Made by a program: the position numbers and the translations under genes. Positions 10,530-20,909 of a stretch of 64,000 bases of DNA are shown here, in pieces. Each line of letters opens with the position of its first letter. Position 1 is the stretch's first letter. Under the pieces are notes generated by a model that was given only the letters and a program-made list of their open reading frames with translations, made no database searches and had not been told where the DNA came from. The DNA comes from Acanthopleura granulata (Eukaryota > Mollusca > Polyplacophora > Chitonida > Chitonidae), in contig JABBOT010000014.1 in NCBI GenBank assembly GCA_016165875.1, positions 12,959,432-13,023,431 on the forward strand, in the 5' to 3' direction.

Positions 10530-13090
10530 TTGATTTTGTTAGGAAACCGGAAAATGCAGAGCAGATCAACATTGGTTTGATGTCGGACTGACGTCGCTGT
10601 CTTTGAGGGGTTACAGTCAAACTGCACGTCTCTAAATAATGAGGACAAAGCATGACCTTGCCTATTAAATTTAAATGAATTGACAGCACGTCAGTATTGG
10701 TTAAATATTGCTGCTCTCTGTGGATGTCAGGTAGAAGATATCATCTGAGTCACGCAAAGAAAAGATAAATTACCCGGTAATGAAAGTTATAGAACGTAAA
10801 GCGAACTAAAAATGTTTTTACATTTTCATCTCCACACCCATAGCCTGTTCGGTACGAATTTACAACATGTACATGTGAGCTGGCTGTTCCTAAACTCGTA
10901 TCTGTACTTGTAGCTTGTTTCCTGTACAGACTTCCTCTAAACGTAATACACATGTAGGGAAATATGTCGTGTCTGGGTGCCCGATACAATGAAAAAATAT
11001 TGAAATTATCCTTAATATGGTTTAGGGAAAATCACCTGTATTTAATTTCTAATTTAATTTACTTCAATTTAATTTGCAGGAGCAGAGAGGATGGATGCGA
11101 TGACGATGTCTGAAGCGGATTTGCCCGCTGAATACATCATCAAGTGGTCACCAACTCATAAACACTTTTTTTATCCCTATTGCAGTTTTAGTGTTCTGTT
11201 ATTAGGCTAAATATTTACCAGCACACCCTTTAAATCGTCAGCTGTTGCGTGTATAAGGTGTTTTGTTTTACATATCAGTTTATATATAGTGCAGACATGT
11301 GACAAACAATCTCTCTATCAACAGTTCACATTATTTGTTTTACCCTTTTATTTCATACTTCCAAGGTATCCATCGCCTAATATTTAACGTACCACATGGT
11401 CATTCCGAGGCGAAGGCAGTTCAGCTGCACTGATGCAATCTTTACAGTTTTGGTGCTGCATCGTAATTGTTCAACATCGGTGAGCAATGCCAAATTGGCC
11501 CGATAAGAGTCACACATTGGTCATACATCTGTATTTATTGTGTTTATTTATTGGTGGTTAACGCCCTAGACAAGAATTTCAATTATATGACGACGTCCAG
11601 CATTATCATGGAACCCACGACAGTGCAGGTTGCAAACAGCTCTATCCACATACGACCCTCAAGGAAGCCAGCATTGGCTGGAACTGAACGTATATACAGC
11701 TGCATTTGCGAAAGGTTCCTGAGTCATTGTACCGCGTCAGCACGGTAACCACGCGTTCACGAAGACCTTCGATCGGTATACACCTTTTGTGTGCTATCCA
11801 TAGCAAGCTGGGCCATATATACAGATATTACCCTACCCTACACAGGTACGACAGAAGACGTGATCTTGGACTTGCTCCACAATGTCCCTCTCGGCTGCAT
11901 CGGTATATAATCTAGGCCTATATGCATAAATATTTTCGGAGAACACGTTCTTCTGTGGGGATAGTGAACAACGCAGCTGCAATCTTTTAAGTAGAGCACT
12001 GTGGCAACTCCAAAACGTTACGCAAGGCGATACATGATTCATTATTTCGGTTTTATTTAAACATTTTCAACATCTTTTAACATAGGCCTACACGCATCAG
12101 ATTTGTGGAAGTAGTCATTCGCTTTGCATTATCTCCGTGTTTCTGTTTATTAAATTAATGTAAGGGCAACATAGTATTTTGAGTAATATTAGACCACTGA
12201 CGTCCAGAAAATGGCAATTAATGTGACCGTGTATATTTTTGATTCTGCTTGTTCAGCCATGGAGCTAAGAGGCGTGTAGACTTCTGGTATTTGAGCATTA
12301 ATACATGAGCAGTTAGAACACAACCTGAGGTGAACTGATAAGAGACCCGAATCATGCATCGTTTACGTGCAACCATTGGCCGTCTGTCACACTATCGGCG
12401 GTGGAATTTCTGAACTTCAGATTGCATGTAATTCCAGTGTTCGACAAAGAACACAAACATACGTAGCTCTTGACCGTGACATATCAGCTTAGCCATGGTT
12501 ATCATCTCTTGAAAGCTGAAGCATCACTGCTTTAAAATGTTACATAAAAGCATGACTTTCCCCAAGTGCTATATACACAAAGGTATGATTATGTCCCATT
12601 GCATATCGAATTACCGAATGACACAGATCCAATCAAACACCCAATTATGCAGAAACCGTGCAAGATCAGTTTCGAGAACATTGTCGGTGTTATAAATTTT
12701 TAATTTCCAAAATGCAAGAAGAACGAATCACGGATATAACAAAATGAAAATTTGTATTAATTTAATGAACATCGGGTAACTTTATATTTACGGGATATAA
12801 AAGCATGCTCGTTTGTATCATGATACTTTGCACAAATGTATGAAAAGCGGTCCATTGTACGCTGAGTGAGGGGAATGGAAGTAACCGGTCGGACTCTTCA
12901 CCCATTGTCACCCGATTGTCTAAGCTGTTCACATCAAACCGGCACGCGTCCCAATGGAAAACCATGGCTCTATGGTTGGTGGGTCCATGGCATTGCGGGA
13001 TTTGACGGACACAAATGTTCATGGCCTTTGGGTCTCAGAGTATTGCTGATATAAACAAGGCAGAGAGTTTGTTGGCCTCATTTTTTAAGT
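10530..13090. other. Intergenic region with one degraded SINE
   Basis: No convincing gene. One stretch (about 11089-11160) has an acceptor-like TTTAATTTGCAG and a short frame beginning MDAMTMSEADLPAEY, but it has no partner exon that I can find. The rest is AT-rich unique sequence. Confidence 0.4.
11538..11762 (-). mobile_element. Old degraded tRNA-derived SINE, inverted
   Basis: The order of the family is kept (tail GTTTATTTATTGGTGGTTAACGCC, GACGACGTCCAGCATTAT, CAAGGAAGCCAGCATTGGCT, head CCGCGTCAGCACGGTAACCA) with many substitutions and small deletions. Confidence 0.75.
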
Positions 13091-13094
13091 TCAG

Positions 13095-13420
13095 CGTCAG
13101 TACCTACGGAAAAAAGCGTTTTGTGAAGTTCTGTCGACAGACGTATCGCCAGAACCAACCGGAAAACACGATCTGTGAAATTCTGTCGACAGATATGGCG
13201 CTACCAGTGCAAACTGGACAAAACAGTTTGTGAAGTTCTGTCGACATATATGTAGTGCCAATTACCATCCGGAAAACACGGTTTGTAAAGTTCTGTCGAC
13301 AGAACGAACTGGAGAACACCGTTTGTGAAGTACTGTCGACATAGTGCCAGTACGAACCTTTCAACACGGTTTGTGAAGAACTATTGACATTGTGCCAGTG
13401 CGAACCGGATTACGCAATTT
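13095..13420. repeat. Degenerate tandem array with repeated GTCGAC core, about 6 copies
   Basis: Units of about 45-60 bp contain TTTGTGAAGTTCTGTCGACA and GAACCGGAAAACACG-like blocks. Copies differ in length and sequence. The palindromic GTCGAC recurs in five of them. It is intergenic and I see no coding. Confidence 0.8.
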
Positions 13421-14051
13421 AGGCCCTAAGGTTGCAATTATCTTTGAATACAACTGTTTTCCTAACGGATCAGTGCAAGGACTGCATGTGCTATTTCCAT
13501 TCTGCGACCCCTACAACTTCATGACATAGAGAGACGTGTACAAATCGGGTTTTTCATGACGGTACATACACAGTGTGACAAGTTTTCTTTGGAATCATAC
13601 AAAGTTGGAGCCGCAAAGGTGTTGGGAGCCCATATCGAAAAACGCACTTCGTAATAAAATCTATGCAAGGTTGGTATAAATTTTTCAAGTATATATACAT
13701 AAGCCAAATATGTGATGTGCGCTAAATATTAACATTTAAAAATCACGTTTGATGTTTTCGAGACTTAATCAGTCAAAACAGGTATCTTAAAGTAAACATC
13801 AGTACTGCACTCGAGACAACATCTGGGTCTTTATTATATAATAAGATGCCTGTTATACGGGATTTTCAATAAACCAAGAAAGTGTTATTCCTACATAGAC
13901 CCTAAAATGTAATAAAACTATCCGAGGCCTATATATTACTGTAACAATTTTATTCCCAAGTTTCCACCAATTTTGACAAACCCACTCTCTTGGTGTAGTT
14001 TATAGGAGTATGGGACTATGTACAGGTATGAATTTATTAGAACCACATCAT

Positions 14052-14328
14052 ATGCCATATTGGGGGCCTCCGTGACTCAGTCGGTTAGCACGCTATCGCA
14101 GCACAATGAGCCGAAGCCTCCCACCAATGAGGTCGCTGTGAGTTCAAGTCCAGCTCATGCTGGCTTCCTCTCCGAGGCGTAAGTGGGAAAGTCTACCAGC
14201 AAGCTGCAGATGGTCGTGGGTTTCCCCCGGTTTCCTCCTATTATAATGCTGGCTCTCTTGGTATAAGTAAAATATTCTTGAGTACGGCGTAAAACACCAA
14301 TCAAATAAATAAACACGTATGTCATATT
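14052..14328 (+). mobile_element. tRNA-derived SINE, near full length, with target-site duplication
   Basis: The element (about 14063-14317) runs from GGGGCCTCCGTGACTCAGTC through B-box GAGTTCAAGTCC to the tail CGGCGTAAAACACCAATCAA and AAATAAATAAA. Flanks TATGCCATATT (14052-14062) and TATGTCATATT (14318-14328) differ at one base and fit an aged target-site duplication. Confidence 0.9.
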
Positions 14329-14690
14329 ATAGGTGATATATAGAGTCATGCATTTTCGGTACAGCAAATCTATTCGCTGACAAGAAGTAATTGTTACGTG
14401 TATGTTTGTCATTGAATCGTATACAAAAGAAAATAAGTACATGTGTTTTACAACCTAGTGACAATCCTCAATCTATAACAATAACAAAAAGCATTGTTTT
14501 ACTTTTTTGTATTTGTTATGCAGTGACATCTTGTTGTTTAGTTCTTTGCCGAATATCACCAGAGAAGCATGCACCTTAACAGTTTATATTGGTACAAAAC
14601 CATTGCCAAAATTGCCACCGATCATCTAGACACCTATAACAAATCTGCCCAAGGTATAAGCTCCTGTATATATGGCGCGTTTTCACCACA

Positions 14691-14780
14691 CTCACCACGG
14701 AAAAAACGACCAATACAACTGAGAACAAATACAGAGAATGAAAATGTATACAGTTGTATTGGTCGTTCTTCCGCAGCGAG
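14691..14780. repeat. Long hairpin with perfect 15-bp core
   Basis: CGACCAATACAACTG (14707-14721) pairs perfectly with CAGTTGTATTGGTCG (14751-14765) across a 29-nt loop. Outer arms extend with mismatches to about 14691 and 14780. It could be a small MITE or a transcribed hairpin. Confidence 0.75.
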
Positions 14781-14829
14781 TTTAGTGCCTCCGGTAAATT
14801 TCGTGATTAAAAGTTAATAAACCTTGCTA

Positions 14830-15940
14830 CACTGCTACGTAAGTGGATATATGTATTGAAAACTTATCTGCAAGTACATCACAAATCACCTAAATGTATT
14901 GAAGTCATAATGGGGACCACAGGTCACACAAACACGTAGGTCCAGGTGGTGCTCCTTTCTGTAATACGTCTTTTTGTGCTTTTGGTTGTGACCGTTTTTT
15001 CCTTGGTAAATAATGTAAGGCTATAGCCATCAAGCCCATCTTTTCCGGAGTCTTCAACACAAAGAAATGTTCCCTCCTAACATTATTTTCCCTCAATATA
15101 CAACGTGTCCTTCTCCAAAAACGTTTTCCCATTGTCAGTTAAAAGATCTATGTCCCAAACTGTCACTAATTTCGAAAATTTTGGACAGTATACAGTAAAT
15201 TATATTTAAAGTTATCATTCATGCTTCTATTGCGTATACTCTAAATACACCTAACCACAATCCAGAAAGTCCAAGCCAGGCGACGACAACATGTGGGCAC
15301 ACATATTGTTACGCACGAACATAATATTTAAGTCCATTCTCAATTCTTCAATGTCAAAGTGTCTTTGTTAATAGCATTACGTATCTCGATCCAGCATTTC
15401 TATTTTTATGACAATTACGTCAAAAATATTTAATCTCTAAACAGATCCCGTGCGTGATTTTTGACACTCTGTATGACGCCACATGAAATTTTACAACAAT
15501 CAGTATACAGCTTATTCGTTATAATTTCACAGCGGCTGACTATAAGGTCCAGGTTATAATGAAGGCTTATAATTCACAACCCCGCTTCGAGACACCCTCC
15601 TCCACTCGACCACTCCCTCCCAGCCGTCTTGGTTCCACCGACAGGAAGTTAATTTCCTCTCCAACAATTCCACAGCCACCACTTGTTCGTCCTCATTAGT
15701 GCTACATGGCTTAACCCTTGTTAATTATGCATAGCGTCAATTACCTGTAGCTAAAATGATCTGCCGTGTGCAAAAAAGTACTTTCTGTGAAAAAGAGAAG
15801 CAAACGCAAAACGTGCTGCATGTATACAGCTAGTTAGGCATGCTAGAGATGCACACATAGGCTTTCTGCTTCTCGATATATAGCATAATGGACCACTATA
15901 TAGCATGAACCCGGGACTCTTCCCGGAATATCCGCTAGTC
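14830..15940. other. Intergenic stretch without recognised features
   Basis: AT-rich unique sequence. Short frames on both strands lack splice context or composition that would support coding. A C-rich patch at 15590-15680 was examined and gives no gene. Confidence 0.4.
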
Positions 15941-15941
15941 C

Positions 15942-16133
15942 TTAAAAGAACAGACCACATTTTTAGCTAGTACACATCATCTAAAAGACAATGTGGGCCT
16001 TTTAGACTATATGGAATCACAGTGACGTCACAGATTCTTTTCCGCTGCGAAACATCCTCTGATTGCGAGGCAAAAAAGAATCTCTGATGTCAGATCATGT
16101 GTATACGTTCGAGAAATGTGGTCTGTTCCTTTA
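15942..16133. mobile_element. MITE-like element flanked by TTAA
   Basis: Terminal inverted repeats are AAGAACAGACCACATTT on the left and, on the reverse strand of the right end, AGGAACAGACCACATTT. Both are immediately flanked by TTAA (15942-15945 and about 16130-16133). Complementarity continues inward with mismatches for about 35 bp. TTAA duplications are characteristic of piggyBac-type transposition, so a non-autonomous element is inferred. No coding inside. Confidence 0.65.
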
Positions 16134-16811
16134 AATGAACCAAGAGATCCCCCCGCGCTCGCTTGCATTGTGGCAAACCGTTTTACAAGTATTATTCCTA
16201 CCGTCGTATCATTCTATAAACTAAAACTTGTTGCCTTGAATTAAACTGACAATACGTAATAAAATCATGTAAGGTATTTATTTTCGGATATTTTTAAGTG
16301 GATTTTAAATATATGGAAATGATTTTAAATATCTGTAAGTGTAATTCAGATATATATAATTATTCTTATTGCACGTATCGTTAAATCATTTCTGACATTT
16401 TTGTATTCAGTTGGTGTGTTCTTAAGGTATCAGAAAAGGAATTAAAGATAACGGCTAAAGAATAGAATACTGTGATTTAGACGTTCTCCGAGGCTTTTGT
16501 ATGTACGAAATTATCACAAATTCTGTTTTATACAACACGACTTAGCGTGCATGTTCATCCGACAACGGCATGATGTGAAGACTTTTGTCTCTTGTGATTT
16601 GATGCACAAGCCGGTTTTCTCCGATTATTCTTAAAACTTCCTGATTGTCTCGAAAAGACACCACAGTCATAATCTCTTAAACATGTAATTGTGAAGAAAA
16701 ATCAAATATTTGTTGAAAAGGTTTAAATCATTTTTGCTCTGCATTTCCAGTTTGGTATATTGTTGATTACCAAGACTACAGAATTATTTTTGGATCGTTT
16801 TCTTCTGTTTT

Positions 16812-16853
16812 CGCCTACTGCGTGCTGTACACGCAGTAGGCGCATTTAAAAAC
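16812..16853 (+). promoter_or_regulatory. Perfect 13-bp stem and TATA-like element upstream of Cys-rich peptide
   Basis: CGCCTACTGCGTG (16812-16824) and CACGCAGTAGGCG (16830-16842) are perfect reverse complements around a 5-nt spacer. A TATA-like CATTTAAAAAC follows at 16843-16853. Together they lie about 80-120 bp before the ATG at 16931. The palindrome may be a binding site for a dimeric factor or a cruciform; that role is inference. Confidence 0.5.
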
Positions 16854-16930
16854 CTTAGTCAACAGTAATGTGGAGTCGTCCCGAGATTTCCACTCCTTTT
16901 ATAATTGCTGTTGCTCTGTATTTTTTCCAG

Positions 16931-17221
16931 ATGAGCAGTACAGCGAAGCTCGTTGCACTTTGGGCTTTGTTCTTCCTTCTCGCTGGCCGCGCTAGGTGTA
17001 TCTGCGATCCCAGACAAGCCAAACTCTCCTGCCTTCTTGGTTGCCGGCGATGCACAGAGACGTATGGGAGAAGGGTGTACAACACGATGGCGTGTTGCCG
17101 TGCCTGCGTCCGGTCACGAGCAACAGTCATCGATGACGGGCCAAGGCGTTGTTCTAAAAGATTTGCCTTCAAAACGATTCATCCAAGATCATTCTACGCC
17201 TATCGAAATTACTACAGATGA
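16931..17221 (+). CDS. Candidate small secreted Cys-rich peptide, 96 aa
   Basis: The frame opens with a typical signal peptide (MSSTAKLVALWALFFLLAG, cleavage near residue 20-23). The mature part is basic with up to nine Cys, in the pattern SCLLGCRRC, a 14-residue gap, then ACCRAC and a later RRC, and it ends with a Tyr/Arg-rich tail (FYAYRNYYR). Size, signal peptide and cysteine density fit secreted peptides such as neuropeptide precursors or defence peptides, but the spacing matches no family I can name. An acceptor-like TATTTTTTCCAG directly precedes the ATG, so a 5' exon may exist. A longer reading would start at 16868. A TATA-like element at 16843-16853 suggests transcription begins near 16875, which favours the ATG at 16931. 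An overlapping frame (16953-17249) is judged a shadow. Confidence 0.5.
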   Translation: MSSTAKLVALWALFFLLAGRARCICDPRQAKLSCLLGCRRCTETYGRRVYNTMACCRACVRSRATVIDDGPRRCSKRFAFKTIHPRSFYAYRNYYR

Positions 17222-17270
17222 CGTTCGCTTATTTGTTTTAATTATTTAATTGATGCTAGGGCCTGCGTAT

Positions 17271-17284
17271 CCCCCCCCCCCCCC
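17271..17284. repeat. Poly(C) run
   Basis: A run of about 14 C residues follows the stop of the Cys-rich peptide frame. No function is implied. Confidence 0.9.
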
Positions 17285-17317
17285 GATAAGAACGATTTCT
17301 TCCCATCGTCTTAGCTA

Positions 17318-17420
17318 CTGTCGTGTAAGTGAATTATTCTTGAGTATATGGCATGAAACACCAATCAAATAAATTTAACTGTTGCATAACACCATACTCA
17401 AGAATTTTCAACTTATATTA
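17318..17420. mobile_element. Two SINE tail fragments, tail to tail
   Basis: A sense tail (GTGTAAGTGAATTATTCTTG, then CACCAATCAAATAAAT) at about 17318-17372 is followed at once by an inverted tail (AACACCATACTCAAGAATTT) at about 17385-17420. Both are 5'-truncated. This suggests one SINE inserted in the A-rich tail of another. Confidence 0.7.
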
Positions 17421-17429
17421 TGAAGATCA

Positions 17430-18600
17430 ATAAACCACTGACCTTTGGCGAGTTACTGACAAACTTTCCCACGTGACGTGGAGATCAGTACATCATATTG
17501 GTGAAACACGGGTTCAAGCGTTCGTGTAAGTATTCAGCCAAGTTTTCTGTTGGCAATGTTTTTATAAAATGGAAATATTTTGCTCTGTTTTTCTTCAAAC
17601 ACTCTAGAAAACTGAAGGATTCAGTATGATTTGTTGCAAGATATATGTATCAAAATGGAGAATCCTGCAATGTTTTATTGCAAATTCTAAATAAAATTGA
17701 AAGATACAGATGCTGGGATGTTTTGTTGCCATATCCCATTTTACTCATGTGTTATACATGTATAAGGGAAGCAAAAGACAGCGAACATTATTGGATTTAG
17801 AATAGGTCTAAGTCTATCTTCCAAGACAAGATAAAAAAAGCACTTTTTAAAATAATATTAGGTTTAATATTTTCTGAATTTCCTAAAACTGGAACGATAA
17901 CATGCGTGCGAATGCATTCATCTCTGAAATCAAGGCTTGCCATATATCTTGCGTGTCCGTCAGCTGCTAAGGCTAAAGTTGTTAACTTATATATAAACAA
18001 TAAAGCATAACTATATAATCGTTTAGTGTGTGTTCTGTAATGTTATATTAAAGAAAATACAACTGTACTTGGGCTGGGCTACACATCTCTTACCGGGAGC
18101 TCATGACAAGTAACCACACATATTGGTATATGTATAATGTACTATCCAGTTCACTATGGCAGTCTGAGGACGGAACAGTATTAGTGGTGTCCCTTTCCGG
18201 GAACCGGTAGGTGGTGGGCTTAAGGATTACGCTGTCAGTAATTTTGTTCTGCCATGATTAAGTCATGTACCCACAATGTCCAGGCAATAACACCAGGACG
18301 TTTTCACGGATTGCCTTCTTGAACAGTGATATGATACCAGTTTAAAGCCTGATGGAGTTGTAGTTTTGATGTCACCGAAGAGGCGGGCTGTGTTTGCTGT
18401 TGATTATGGTGCGTATATAACCAGCGTGGCCGTCTTCCTTCCTTGGTTGATGATGACACAGCATTTTAAGTAATTCTAGTACCGTATATTGTATTTATTA
18501 TGTTGAACACTTAGACTAAAACCTGGTAAGTTAACGTGTAACCATTTGCAAAGAATCACGCTGTTGGCGCTGCTGTGGTTTTACTATTCTGTCGTCTGTT
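17430..18600. other. Intergenic stretch without recognised features
   Basis: AT-rich unique sequence; no coding, RNA gene or repeat that I can support. Confidence 0.4.
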
Positions 18601-18610
18601 ATATTTACTT

Positions 18611-18842
18611 GGGATCTCCGTGGCAAAGTTGGTTAGCGCTCTAGCGCTGCTTATTGACTCAGAGGCCCTCCATCAGTGGGATTGCTTTGAGTTCAAGTCC
18701 AGCTTATGCTGGCTTCCTTTCGACCGTGCTTGGGAAGGTCTGCTTGCAACCTGTGTATGGTCGTGGGTTTTCCCCGGGCTCTGCCAGATTTGCCCCCACC
18801 ATAGAGCTGGCCACCGTCGTATAAGTGAAATTATATTTTCTT
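18611..18842 (+). mobile_element. tRNA-derived SINE, sense
   Basis: Head GGGATCTCCGTGGCAAAGTT with GGTTAGCGCTC, B-box GAGTTCAAGTCC, body CAGCTTATGCTGGCTTCC and tail CCGTCGTATAAGTGAAATTA. The last part of the tail is missing. Confidence 0.87.
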
Positions 18843-18849
18843 AGTTTCG

Positions 18850-20740
18850 ACTGTAATTTCAAACCAGATTGCCTGGAAACGTAGACTACATATCTATAAG
18901 GCGAACGTGTGCATCCCTGTTACTCTGTCGATAAACGTTGTCCGGAGAATAGAACTTCAGAACATTTTGACAGATTGCATTAAAACTTGGACAGTAATTT
19001 AGTGTCTGTCATACACGTATAATCTGATGTTACTGATGCACTGTCTTATGGGATAAATGGACACACGCCTATCTGACTGTGACTGAGAAATTCTTTTTCT
19101 ATAGCTAAATGCTTTATGTAGGCCTTATAGTGTTAACTGAACACTGTAAAGCCTACATGTCTCGAGCGAATAAATATAGAATAGCTTAAGCTATTTTGTT
19201 AGGCAGGGGACATGGACCTCAGTAATCTATTTTTCAACATTGCTTATGACATTGACGTCGGAACCGGGGCTGCAGGTTTCGGCCTGGTGAAGCGGGGCGG
19301 GAGGGAATATCTTTTCGGCCCCCCTGCCTCCCCCCTCCCCTCCTGATACGGGGTAAGGGTTCGTGTGGCTACTTGATCCGAGCGCAGAGTTTGTAGAGGA
19401 AGCGTTTTGAGTGGAAGCGTCTTAGGGAAACCCTCACGATGGAGCCTATATAGTCTCGTCAGACACAACTAGGTAACACAACGTGCAGAGTGGGAACTGT
19501 GCGCTGAGGTTGCCACTAACTATACCCGTAACCTTTATAAAACTATATAGTTTTATAGATAAACCTGTGGACAAAGTGACTACAACGACAAGGGGTTAAA
19601 TAACAAGAAAGGAGTTCTTTAATATATACTTACTACTTATACTTACTATGTGCCGCTGTCCCGGGTTCAAAGTGGAGAGAGAGCGACCGCCAGCCAAAAC
19701 AAGTCAATCCCAGTTCAATTTGGTGAAGTCCGAAAGCGGAGGGTATCTCCAAAGGAGAGAAGTTATAGTCTTAGATCGGGGTATCAGGAAGCACAGTAAC
19801 GTAGCGTGTGAGTGGCCAAAAGACTTCTGCTTCCCTCTCTTTTTAATTGAAACTGGGGGATTCGCTTATATAGCAGTGAAGAAGTAAATCTTTTGTTTCT
19901 AACTTACCGGTCGTAAATTTTGAAGCCTGCGTTATCTCACTTAATGTATCGTCTGGAGGTGCTCTCTTTCCTCCCTTGGGTAACATTAATGGGGACCAAC
20001 AGCGAGAACCATTTTTGACACATCTGTGGGAATTTCAGCTTGGGCCATGATGTAGCATTGTCCCATGTGGACAATCAGCCACGCCAAACGAACTTAAACC
20101 CGACCTTGAATTTAATCACCTTGTGTGGGCCTTAAACTTACGCCGTTCCTAACCCGGACACATGTAATCACATGTGCCTCGTAACACTCCCAACCATGGC
20201 AGGTATGCCGATGGGGAAATTTTCCAAGTCAAGATGAATGTTTTGGGCAGTGAAATTTTGAACAGATATCGTAAAAAGAACAGCTTAAAAAAGCTCAACT
20301 CTATTTATACAAGACATTTTCAGCTCTTCTCTTCAGTGGCCTAATATTGATCAGAAAGCGTTTCCGGGGATCTGGGTTGGCGGGGCTTACGTGTGATTGT
20401 ATAACAGTTCCGGTTCGTGTCGACTTTATTGCTCTATGCCGGTACATAAATTTTCTGCCTCGAGCTGCTGGCTTTTCTTTTATAAGATATTTCTATCGAG
20501 ACATCTTGTAGGGCTATAAATCCTAACATACCTGTTCAGCTGTAAGCACTGCTGAATATTCTCCGTGTGATGCAATGCCGCTGACTAGCCTACACATGCG
20601 CATTCAAGCGTCTTGAATGGTTTAATGTGTAAGTATCGAAAAAAAAAAATCTAACCATACACAGACGAGATCCGGTGTTGCAATCTGGTTCTTTCTTGTA
20701 TGTACGTGTTGTACCGTGTGAATATTACCATGCAAATAAT
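18850..20740. other. Intergenic stretch without recognised features
   Basis: Unique sequence with a GC-richer patch at about 19250-19400. A short frame at 19648-19887 has no supporting signal. Nothing here is called. Confidence 0.4.
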
Positions 20741-20747
20741 CTGATAT

Positions 20748-20905
20748 ATTTATTTATTTATTTATTTATTCGATTGGTGTTTTACGCTGTACTCAACATT
20801 ATTTCACTTATACGACGGCCGCCAGCATTGTGATAGGAGGGTATCAGATAGAGACCGTGGTAAAACCCACCACCATCCGCCCACCCGTAGGTTGCAAATA
20901 ATTTG
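20748..20905 (-). mobile_element. tRNA-derived SINE, inverted, 5'-truncated
   Basis: Long (TTTA)n tail, GATTGGTGTTTTACGCTGTA, CACTTATACGACGGCCGCCA, and ending soon after GTAGGTTGCAAA. The tRNA-like head is absent. Confidence 0.88.
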
Positions 20906-20909
20906 AACT

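Noticed and set aside
11089..11208. Possible plus-strand exon (MDAMTMSEADLPAEY)
   Set aside because: There is one acceptor-like site and a short frame, but no donor or partner exon could be matched.
16953..17249. Alternative frame overlapping the Cys-rich peptide
   Set aside because: Its hydrophobic start is out of phase with the better signal peptide and its remainder has no recognisable features.
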